From an uncultured Eubacteriales bacterium (GTDB lineage: Bacteria > Bacillota > Clostridia > Peptostreptococcales > Anaerovoracaceae), in NCBI GenBank assembly GCA_900551415.1, contig URWB01000097.1, forward strand, positions 1-9,177: a stretch of DNA of 9,177 nt, given 5' to 3'. Shown here piece after piece: positions 1 to 6,032 of the stretch. The position numbers and the translations under genes are program-made. Each line of letters opens with the position of its first letter. The stretch's first letter is position 1. Under the pieces are notes generated by a model. That model did not search any database and was not told the DNA's origin. It was given only the letters and a program-made list of their open reading frames with translations.

Positions 1-79
1 CACTCTCATTCTACACCAAGTCATCACGCTTGTAAAGGGGCAATTTTTTAGGGGTTTTGGGGAAATTTTTATGTTTGCG

Positions 80-96
80 GGCGGCAGAGGACCGCC
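80..96 (-). terminator. Small GC hairpin after the surface-protein gene
   Basis: GGCGG and CCGCC form a 5-base stem with a 7-base loop, 10 bases after the TAA of the surface-protein gene. On the minus strand it is followed by an A/T mix with no clean run of T. It could end transcription weakly or be chance. The rest of 1-106 shows only G- and T-runs and no gene. Confidence 0.25.
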
Positions 97-106
97 AGCG
101 CATGGG

Positions 107-1900
107 TTACCGATTCGTTTTTCTTCTTTTTCGGAGCATTCCGGTGCTGAAAACAAGGCCTGCTGCCGCGCCTGCAAGAAGCAGAAGATAGCCTGCTGCA
201 TTCGCAGCATCACCTGTCTTTGGCACTTCCTGCGGATTCTTTGGTTTTTCCGGTTTACTCGGCTTTTCAGGCTTTTCTGGTTTGTCCGGTTTTTCCGGCT
301 TGTCCGGCTTCTTACCGATGGTGACGGTCTGCCAATCATCTTTCAACTCTTCGTGCTTTGCGATTTCAGTCTCTGTGATAGTCCCGTCTACTTGTTTCAC
401 TCTTTTGTACAGTTTCTCAAACGCAACGAGGCTTTTTCCCTCGATGTTTTCGGCGCGGAATGCAAACTCGACGGTTTCCTGTCCGTTTGCACTGCCTGCC
501 GTAAAGATCTTCTCTGCAGTAACGGCTTTGCCATCCGCGAGAAATTCTTTTCCGGTTGCTCTGTCCATCAAGGTTCCGATCAAACGGTACTCGCCCTGCA
601 ACAAGTTGTAATAGGAAACGGTATCTATCAGCAGGAGGTCGCGCTCCGGCTCCGCTTCATGCGTGCCGCTTTTGGCATCCACGAGGGTCGTGCGGATAGA
701 CGGCGTGCTTGGTGATGGGTTTGGTTTTCCCGGCTCGCCCGGCTTGCGGTCGTTTGGAATATCTCCTGCGTTCACATTATCGAAAGTATTGACCTTGATC
801 TTGAGGGTGCCTTCGGCATGATCCTGTCTTGCCTGTGTGACGGTTTTCGTAAAAAAGACCGCGTCCTTTGCGTCCTGTCCGTCGATACTTGCTGTCGGTA
901 CTTCTTCATCTGCGATTGCGCCTGCCTGCGTGTTTGCCATGCGGATCGTGAGATTACCGCTTTCTGTAAGGCTCATAGCTACGCTTGCCCCGCTGCTCGT
1001 TTCAAATGACAGCTGCTCGCCTGCAGCAATGTGAAATGCAGAAAGCGACGCGTCCTGCATTTCTTCGCTGGTCTTGCCGTCTGTGTCTGTTCGGAAAAGT
1101 GAGCCTGTGACAGCCTGCTGTCCTTTTTCATCTGTCATGGTAAAATCAAGGCGATGCGTGAACACTTGATTGCCATCCTTGTCAAGCATGCCGACAATCT
1201 TTGTGCTGCCGTCTGCCTGTTTTTGTTCTTTCGTTTTTGGTGTGTGTGTCAGCGTCCCTTTCAATCGGTTCGGGTTGCTGCCTGCTTCGCTGAAAGAGAA
1301 TTCTGTTTTCGTTTCGGTGAGACTCTCGCCTTTTACCTTTGGAAATTCATAGCTAAAGCTCGTATAATATCCGGTGTAGGATACGGTCGGAAGATAGGTT
1401 TTTTCCATGCCGTCGAGAAGGTAGGTATAGGTGTTTTCGGCAGCCGATACCTTTAATTCCTTGCCGTTTGGCAGGGTGATCGTGCTTTCCTTTCCTGCAA
1501 GTACGGTTGCGGTAATGTCTGTGCGATCTTCTTCGCACCGGATTTCAGTCAGTCCGTCTGTAAGATCTTCGGTCAGCGCATAGGCTTTGCCGTCTATCGT
1601 GATCTCCGGCATCGGATAGCGCTGCAGCACGCTAAGCTGCATATCTACCTTGCCGCTGCGATCCAGAATCAGCTTTCCGCTGACGCCGTCTGCCGGATAG
1701 TCAAATTTGCATGGCTCTGAGGTAATCTCTTTGCTCTCGCCGACTGCGAAATAAAATGGGATGGTATTCCGTTTGTAGCCTGCTTTTGTAGACAGCTCTT
1801 TGAGATAATAGATGCCATCGGGCAGCTTGATTCGCTCTTTACCCTTGCCGCTTGGATCTACGGTAATACTTCCGATCAGGCTGTCTTTCTTTGCTTGTCT
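107..1900 (-). pseudogene. 5'-truncated LPXTG cell-wall surface protein with VaFE repeat
   Basis: This is the C-terminal part, about 597 codons, of a large sortase-anchored surface protein (adhesin or pilin-like). The frame is open from a TAG at 1901-1903 to TAA at 107-109. It starts in the middle of a SpaA/prealbumin-like domain (KLPDGIYYLKELSTKAGYK, about 1770-1835), and coding-quality sequence runs well upstream of the first ATG at 1642, so that ATG is not a genuine start. No signal peptide, promoter or good ribosome site is present. Counting from the ATG, residues 317-413 form a VaFE-type repeat (IDTVSYYNLLQGEY to SLVAFEKLY), 444-470 a KP-rich wall spacer, 473-477 the sortase motif VPKTG, about 479-502 a membrane helix, and the end is basic (RKRRK). 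The anchor is intact but the export signal is lost, so the product is probably not made or not displayed. Domain names come from family knowledge; loss of the 5' part is read directly. A frameshift near 1890 instead of a clean truncation cannot be excluded. Confidence 0.8.
233..313 (-). repeat. KP-rich 9-base coding repeats (wall-spanning spacer)
   Basis: About nine degenerate 9-base units encode tripeptides of the form KPx (KPD, KPE, KPS, KPK) just before the VPKTG sorting motif. Such Pro/Lys-rich spacers carry a surface protein through the peptidoglycan. The unit sequence varies at third positions, so the repeat is old or selected at protein level, but copy number could still vary between strains. 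Confidence 0.8.
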
Positions 1901-1903
1901 CTA

Positions 1904-1986
1904 CTGTCCGTTTAGGATGCCTGCTTGGCATCCCTGCCTTTTTGAATAGGGAGTTGAACTCACATCTCATGTTTCTCTTGAATAAG
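1904..1986. other. Junction segment between truncated adhesin and PIN gene, with hairpin
   Basis: These 83 bases separate the stop of the PIN gene from the point where the surface-protein frame becomes readable. A 7-base perfect stem (GGATGCC 1915-1921, GGCATCC 1927-1933, loop TGCTT) is followed on the plus strand by a short T-run at 1939-1943. A second short dyad, GAGTTGAACTC, lies at 1951-1961. A 43-codon minus frame (1839-1970) crosses the junction in a different register from the adhesin. I recognise no gene. The segment may be a recombination scar or the end of a mobile element. Confidence 0.4.
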
Positions 1987-2481
1987 TTAAAGGATTTTCA
2001 CTTCAATCTCTCGGAAAAACCGGATCATATCAATGTATTCGATTTCATAGTCCTTGCAGATATTTGGAATTTTTACTCTTTTTTTGCTATTCGGGTCATA
2101 AGTCTCTTCTGTAACGACTACATACTTATGTGCCAAAGCGTGCGCACAAATCCATGAGTCTGCAACCCGTGCGAATTCTTCTTTTGCTGCTTCACTATAA
2201 CGAGGGTTATCTGCCACATTTTGAATAATTCTGCTATAAGCATTTATCACCTCTATATCAGACATATTTTTTTGAATAAAACATGCTTGGTTTTCTCGCA
2301 GCCAATCACTTAACTGGTCATTCCCGCTGAAGATTTCTTCTTTTACCTTATCAATTAAAACAACCTTTCCGTCAATTTTTTCAAGAAATTGTCTCCAAAA
2401 GCCCGGCATAATGTCAAATGGATAAAAGCGTCTGCTTGAAGAAATCAATATATTAGAATCGATAATATACTCTTTATCCAT
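1987..2481 (-). CDS. PIN-domain protein, DUF4411-like; putative RNase toxin
   Basis: A 164-residue protein with the layout of a PIN-fold nuclease. Asp8 lies in the opening strand motif YIIDSNIL, Glu48/Glu49 in DKVKEEIF, Asp108 in VADSWICAHAL, and Glu125/Glu126 follow the strand VVVTEE. These acidic residues are the expected ligands for the Mg/Mn ion used to cut RNA. The opening and the RFYPFDIMPGFW segment resemble the DUF4411 group, whose members are often found beside XRE-ImmA genes. The ATG overlaps the end of the upstream regulator gene by 8 bases and has GGGGAG (2488-2493) six bases before it, which suggests translational coupling. It probably acts as the toxin of a type II toxin-antitoxin pair in the cytoplasm. 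The fold assignment is fairly firm; the toxin role and RNA target are inferred from context. The length is complete, and its base composition is more AT-rich than that of the aro genes. Confidence 0.82.
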   Translation of the reverse strand: MDKEYIIDSNILISSSRRFYPFDIMPGFWRQFLEKIDGKVVLIDKVKEEIFSGNDQLSDWLRENQACFIQKNMSDIEVINAYSRIIQNVADNPRYSEAAKEEFARVADSWICAHALAHKYVVVTEETYDPNSKKRVKIPNICKDYEIEYIDMIRFFREIEVKIL

Positions 2482-3625
2482 AGATTTCTCCCCTTATTTG
2501 ACTATACATGCTGCTCTTTATGCCACCCAGTAACTTGTATGCATACGTATAACTAAGATTCCCCGCCTCGGCTTGGCTGATTACAGAGTGCAGAAAGCTT
2601 GGACTCATTCTAGAGTAATACGTCGCATAGAAGTCTCCCCCGCTTCCCCCGTACTTACGATTATTTGCTCTCTGTGCAAAAAGTGTTACCATGTTTCGGC
2701 TGACAATTCCTAATTCGGCTAACCTTATCGATAAAGCATAGTTACTAACTTTGAATAATTTTGCCAAAGATTCGATATGCGCAGTTTCCGTTTTATATGT
2801 TGTCTCTTTCCATTTTGTTACCACTATACCTGTCGGCATTAAAAACTCAGCGGTGATTTTATTTATTCTCTGCTCATTCTCCTTTATTTCTACAGCATCC
2901 GAATCCAAAAGAATATCTTCTTGTTGAAATAAAATATGAATATACTCATGGATTAAAGAAAATATCTTTCCAGGAGTTGTATCTGCTGCATTGATAAATA
3001 TCAAAGGTGCAATTTCATCATAGAGCATGAACGCCCTAAATTCATTTAAATCCAGTTTCCTGTGAGTATCAAACCCCACAGTTCCGTTCTGCATAACCAT
3101 TACGCCTGCATTTTCTAATTTTTCTCGCAAAAAGGCATACGCCTTTTCATATGTGTTTTGCACAGCAAACCATTCTGGATCAATTTCCAAAACATCTTTT
3201 GCACATTGTGCAATATCCTCACAAGCTGTTCGTTCACTGACATTTGCATTAAATTTGCTTATGATGTCTAACTTTTCCCAGCCAAGATTTTTTCTATATT
3301 CGCTCATCCAACTTTGGCGGCTGTCCATTTCAAGCAATGTATCCTTTAGATTTTTGCTCACATGCGGAGCCTTATTATTGATTGATCTAAACTCGGCTTT
3401 CAAAAAATCATCTTTTGGTGGTCGTTGTAAAAACATATATCCAAATGGAATCTTTAAATAATTTGCTAAATTTTCAAGTTGTCGCAAGGTTGGTTCAGCG
3501 CTTCCGTCGATCCAGTCGTTGATCTTAGGATATTTATCTTTGATTTCTGCGACATTTTTTTGTGATTCTTTTATTGCCCACTGCAGGACGTCTTGGTTAA
3601 CTTTATAGCTTATATACTGGCTCAA
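2474..3625 (-). CDS. XRE-family regulator fused to ImmA/IrrE (COG2856) metallopeptidase; putative antitoxin
   Basis: A 383-residue protein starting at TTG 3625-3623. A GTG lies further upstream in frame (3634-3632), but it overlaps the AGGAGG ribosome site, whereas the TTG sits 8 bases after it. Residues about 5-65 form a helix-turn-helix with the recognisable end LRQLENLANYLKIPFGYMFL. A linker typical of the family follows (FRSINNKAP, SRQSWMSEYR). The ImmA/IrrE peptidase domain carries HEYIH at 226-230 (two zinc ligands and the catalytic Glu) and the later Glu260 in ITAEFLMP as probable third ligand. The C-terminal part (YALSIRLAELGIVS) is typical of long COG2856 proteins. It is the first gene of a two-gene unit with the PIN gene and probably represses the promoter and neutralises the toxin. 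Zinc ligands appear intact, so proteolysis is possible. Its partner and signal are inferred, not seen. Confidence 0.88.
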   Translation of the reverse strand: MSQYISYKVNQDVLQWAIKESQKNVAEIKDKYPKINDWIDGSAEPTLRQLENLANYLKIPFGYMFLQRPPKDDFLKAEFRSINNKAPHVSKNLKDTLLEMDSRQSWMSEYRKNLGWEKLDIISKFNANVSERTACEDIAQCAKDVLEIDPEWFAVQNTYEKAYAFLREKLENAGVMVMQNGTVGFDTHRKLDLNEFRAFMLYDEIAPLIFINAADTTPGKIFSLIHEYIHILFQQEDILLDSDAVEIKENEQRINKITAEFLMPTGIVVTKWKETTYKTETAHIESLAKLFKVSNYALSIRLAELGIVSRNMVTLFAQRANNRKYGGSGGDFYATYYSRMSPSFLHSVISQAEAGNLSYTYAYKLLGGIKSSMYSQIRGEIYG

Positions 3626-3633
3626 AATATACA

Positions 3634-3639
3634 CCTCCT
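3634..3639 (-). promoter_or_regulatory. Ribosome binding site deciding the TTG start of the XRE-ImmA gene
   Basis: AGGAGG, a perfect Shine-Dalgarno core, ends 8 bases before TTG at 3625-3623. The alternative GTG at 3634-3632 begins on the last base of this site and cannot be used with it. The first three residues of the longest frame are therefore probably not translated. Confidence 0.8.
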
Positions 3640-3651
3640 TTCTTTGCTTAT

Positions 3652-3680
3652 ATTATATCGTATTTTAGCTATAGGTGCAA
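3652..3680 (-). promoter_or_regulatory. Promoter of the toxin-antitoxin operon
   Basis: On the minus strand there is a perfect -10 TATAAT (3652-3657) with a TTGCAC -35-like box (3675-3680) 17 bases upstream. The start of transcription would fall near 3645, a few bases before AGGAGG. A small palindrome, TAGCTA (3666-3671), lies in the spacer and could be part of an autoregulatory operator, but this is only a guess. Confidence 0.6.
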
Positions 3681-3748
3681 ACGAATCTATCAACTTTCTG
3701 CTTTTTCTGTTAAAAGTACACGAAAGACTTGATTCAAAATATAGCTTC

Positions 3749-3788
3749 AAAAAAACTAAACCCTGTGATTATTGCAATCACAGGGTTT
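3749..3788 (-). terminator. Rho-independent terminator of tRNA-Arg
   Basis: A perfect 13-base stem (3758-3770 with 3776-3788) and 5-base loop are followed on the minus strand by AG and seven T (3749-3755). It begins three bases after the tRNA CCA end, so it terminates the tRNA and any aro read-through. It also insulates the toxin-antitoxin operon from these. Confidence 0.93.
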
Positions 3789-3791
3789 CGC

Positions 3792-3868
3792 TGGTGCGCC
3801 ATGAGGGACTCGAACCCCCAACCTTCGCATTCGTAGTGCGCGACTCTATCCAATTGAGCTAATGGCGC
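3792..3868 (-). tRNA. tRNA-Arg (anticodon ACG)
   Basis: 77 bases including the encoded CCA. The acceptor arms GCGCCAT and ATGGCGC pair perfectly, with discriminator A. The D arm GCTC/GAGT, the anticodon loop CTACGAA and the T arm GGGGG-TTCGAGT-CCCTC fit the cloverleaf. Anticodon ACG (A34, expected to be edited to inosine by TadA) reads CGU, CGC and CGA arginine codons. It has its own promoter and terminator. Its 3' end faces the accessory region on the left, the usual side for integration of tRNA-targeting islands. Confidence 0.96.
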
Positions 3869-3874
3869 ATATAG

Positions 3875-3923
3875 AAATCGCTCGATTTCGTACTCCATTA
3901 TTATATACAAGTCCGAGCGATTT
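3875..3923. repeat. Inverted repeat around the tRNA-Arg promoter and leader
   Basis: Two perfect 10-base arms, AAATCGCTCG (3875-3884) and CGAGCGATTT (3914-3923), are separated by 29 bases that contain the -10 box. The left arm also takes part in a shorter dyad, GAAATCG-CT-CGATTTC (3874-3889), inside the predicted tRNA 5' leader. The arrangement could be a two-site operator, a structure in read-through RNA, or a mobile-element footprint. The dyad is seen; its role is unknown. Confidence 0.6.
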
Positions 3924-3928
3924 GTAAA
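3900..3928 (-). promoter_or_regulatory. Promoter of tRNA-Arg
   Basis: The minus strand reads TTTACA (3923-3928), a 17-base spacer, then a perfect TATAAT (3900-3905). The -35 box matches the vegetative consensus at five of six bases. Transcription should start near 3893 and give a leader of about 25 bases before the tRNA 5' end at 3868, to be removed by RNase P. Confidence 0.8.
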
Positions 3929-3948
3929 GACATAATTCAATAGTTTTT

Positions 3949-3967
3949 AAAAAAATCCTGTATTTTT
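3949..3967 (-). terminator. Weak terminator-like hairpin after aroF
   Basis: AAAAAT and ATTTTT (3962-3967 and 3951-3956) can pair around a 5-base loop and continue into a run of seven T on the minus strand, two bases after the aroF stop. The stem has only A-T pairs, so termination would be inefficient and read-through into the tRNA is likely. Confidence 0.3.
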
Positions 3968-3968
3968 G

Positions 3969-4997
3969 TTAAACCATTTCCGCCAGCTCGCAGATCAGGC
4001 GCTCCGTCTTATCCCAGCCAAGACACGGGTCTGTGATGGACTGTCCGTAAACCATACCGTTGACAGGCTGATTGCCGTCTTCAAGGTAGCTCTCGATCAT
4101 CAGACCCTTGACCATATCGTGCACGTCCTCACTGAATGTACGAGACTGTAGCACCTCCTTGGAGATGCGGATCTGCTCGAGGAACTTCTTGCCGGAGTTC
4201 GCATGATTGACGTCCACGATGATGGCCGGATTTTGAAGCTCCGCCTTGTGGTACATGTCACAGACCAGCTTGAGATCCTCATAGTGATAGTTCGGCAGCG
4301 ACTGCCCTTTTTTGTTCATATAACCTCTGAGAATCGCGTGCGCGTACGGATTGCCCTTGCTGACAACCTCCCAGTTACGGTAGATGAACATGTGCGAGCT
4401 CTGCGCTGCGGTGATGGAATTCATCATCACAGAAAAATCACCGCTGGTCGGGTTTTTCATGCCCACCGCGACATCCAAACCGCTGGCTGTCAGACGATGC
4501 CCCTGATTCTCCACCGAACGGGCGCCAATTGCCACATAAAGCAGCAGGTCACTCAGATAACGGTAGTTTTCGGGATACAACAGCTCGTCCGCGCAGAAGA
4601 ATCCGGTTTCCTCCATCGCGCGGATATAGGTCTCACGGATGGCGATGATGCCCTTCAGCATATCCTCATTGCCCTCCGGATCAGGTTGATGCAGCATACC
4701 TTTGTAGCCGATACCCGTCGTGCGCGGCTTGCTTGTATAGACGCGCGGCACGATCAAAACGCGCTCCGCCACTTCATCCGCGGTCTTGCGCAGACGCGTT
4801 AAATAGTCCAGCACAGCGGTTTCGTTGTCTGCGGAGCAAGGCCCCACCAAAAGCAGCAAGCGGTCGTCCTGCCCGCTCAGAATATCCTTGACTTCCTTAT
4901 CTTTTTGCTCTCTGAGGCGCTCATATTCCGGACTGATCGGGTACATCGCCTTGATTTCCTTCGGGATCGGCAGTTTACGCCTGAATTCCATATTCAT
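3969..4997 (-). CDS. aroF: 3-deoxy-7-phosphoheptulonate (DAHP) synthase, class I
   Basis: A cytoplasmic enzyme that condenses PEP and erythrose-4-phosphate to DAHP, the first step of the shikimate pathway. The 342 residues match the AroF/G/H (type I alpha) group in length and motifs: VGPCSAD (51-57, with the metal-ligand Cys), PRVYTSKPRTTGIGYKG (84-100), GARSVENQGHR (158-168), GMKNPTSG (179-186), VDVNHANSGK (261-270, metal-ligand His), MIESYLEDGNQ (300-310) and GQSITDPCLGW (318-328). The N-terminal arm before the barrel (about 1-45) is the segment that carries feedback control in related enzymes; the effector cannot be told here, though linkage to tyrA hints at tyrosine. GGAGGA (5004-5009) lies 6 bases before the ATG. 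It is the last gene of the aro operon, 81 bases after tyrA. Active-site motifs look complete. Confidence 0.96.
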   Translation of the reverse strand: MNMEFRRKLPIPKEIKAMYPISPEYERLREQKDKEVKDILSGQDDRLLLLVGPCSADNETAVLDYLTRLRKTADEVAERVLIVPRVYTSKPRTTGIGYKGMLHQPDPEGNEDMLKGIIAIRETYIRAMEETGFFCADELLYPENYRYLSDLLLYVAIGARSVENQGHRLTASGLDVAVGMKNPTSGDFSVMMNSITAAQSSHMFIYRNWEVVSKGNPYAHAILRGYMNKKGQSLPNYHYEDLKLVCDMYHKAELQNPAIIVDVNHANSGKKFLEQIRISKEVLQSRTFSEDVHDMVKGLMIESYLEDGNQPVNGMVYGQSITDPCLGWDKTERLICELAEMV

Positions 4998-5078
4998 ATC
5001 GTTTCCTCCAAAATTTTCTCTATGCTCACGGCTCTTTACGCGCTGTACGCCCGCGATGTTCCGTGCTTTCCTGTCAAC

Positions 5079-6032
5079 CTATGCTTTCTCGCCAGCCTGC
5101 GCTTCTTCTGCAGACCGAACCTCTTCTGCGGGCTGCCCTTTTTCGGTACCCGATGTTTCCTCTGCGGGCTCCGGCTTTTCCTTATCGAACAGCTTTCTTC
5201 TTGCCGTAGACTTGCGCATCATGTCGCGAATGCCCTCCGCGTCACCCTCCATCAGCATGCGCTCCAGCTTCGCGACTTCAATCGTGAACAGCTTCATTTG
5301 GTGCAGCAGCGCGTCCTTGTTGAGCAGGAACAGTTCGCTCCACATGCGATCGTCGATGCGGGCGATACGAGTCAGATCGCGGAAAGAGTCTCCGGTATAG
5401 TCCTCGAGTTTTTCATTGTGATTGCAGGTCATCAGGCACATCGCGATGCAGTGCGTCAGCTGCGATACGAAGCCGATCAGCTCGTCGTGTTCCTCCGGCG
5501 ATACTTCGGAAATTCTCGCGAAGCCGAGCAGCTGTCCGATCTGCCTGCACAGTTCCTTTGCGTTTTCGGTGTTCTTTTCGGTCGGCACCATAACATAGTT
5601 CGCCTGATAAAAGATCGTCTCATCACTGTGTTCGATCCCCAGACGTTCGCAGCCTGCCATCGGGTGCGCGGCGATAAATTCACAATCCTCACGCAAAAAA
5701 TCCTGAATTTGGCGCACAAGGCAGCTTTTGACGCCCGTCACGTCGGTGATGATCGCGCCGCTCTTAAAAAACCACTGTTTTTCGCGCATCCACTGCAGGA
5801 AGGTTGACGGATACAGACCCGAAATAATCACATCTGCCTCTCCGATCATCTTCGGGTCCGCGGTTGTGCTGCCCTTGTTGATGATATGACGCTCCTTGGC
5901 ATAGCGAATGGTATCCTCATCGATATCGATGGCGTTGGCGAGAATGCCCTGCTTGGCAAGCCCCTTGGCGTAGCTTCCTCCGATCATGCCAAGACCTACA
6001 ATTAACACATTGGTATTTTTATCAATCTTCAA
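5079..6032 (-). CDS. tyrA: Prephenate dehydrogenase
   Basis: Oxidatively decarboxylates prephenate to 4-hydroxyphenylpyruvate with NAD(P)+, the committed step to tyrosine. The start is TTG at 6032-6030: GAGGT (6041-6045) is 8 bases upstream, and the Rossmann strand begins at once (NVLIVGLGMIGGSYAKGL). Of the 317 residues, 13-19 are the GxGxxG loop, 94-101 IITDVTGV, 123-130 HPMAGCER (likely catalytic His123), 190-200 SQLTHCIAMCL (His194), and 216-225 SFRDLTRIAR from the helical dimerisation domain. No ACT domain follows. Instead, residues about 285-317 are a low-complexity Glu/Ala/Pro tail with repeated PAEE and AEE, probably disordered. The gene overlaps aroA by 11 bases, so translation is probably coupled. 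Feedback by tyrosine, if any, would have to act at the active site. Confidence 0.94.
   Translation of the reverse strand: MKIDKNTNVLIVGLGMIGGSYAKGLAKQGILANAIDIDEDTIRYAKERHIINKGSTTADPKMIGEADVIISGLYPSTFLQWMREKQWFFKSGAIITDVTGVKSCLVRQIQDFLREDCEFIAAHPMAGCERLGIEHSDETIFYQANYVMVPTEKNTENAKELCRQIGQLLGFARISEVSPEEHDELIGFVSQLTHCIAMCLMTCNHNEKLEDYTGDSFRDLTRIARIDDRMWSELFLLNKDALLHQMKLFTIEVAKLERMLMEGDAEGIRDMMRKSTARRKLFDKEKPEPAEETSGTEKGQPAEEVRSAEEAQAGEKA

Noticed and set aside
37..62. Three GGGG runs (37-40, 51-54, 59-62), possible G-quadruplex.
   Set aside because: A fourth close G-run is missing and the first loop is long and T-rich; not convincing.
1915..1943. Hairpin plus short T-run on the plus strand as an intrinsic terminator.
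   Set aside because: No plus-strand gene is present to be terminated, the stem is only 7 bases and the T-run is six bases away; kept only as part of the junction segment.
4203..4802. Long plus-strand open frame opposite aroF.
   Set aside because: It is antisense to a clear DAHP synthase, has no ribosome site and resembles no family.
5055..5078. TTGACA just after the tyrA stop as a -35 box of an internal aroF promoter.
   Set aside because: No -10-like sequence lies 16-18 bases downstream; the region there is GC-rich.
4905..5807. 300-codon plus-strand open frame opposite tyrA.
   Set aside because: Shadow of tyrA; no motifs and no start signal.
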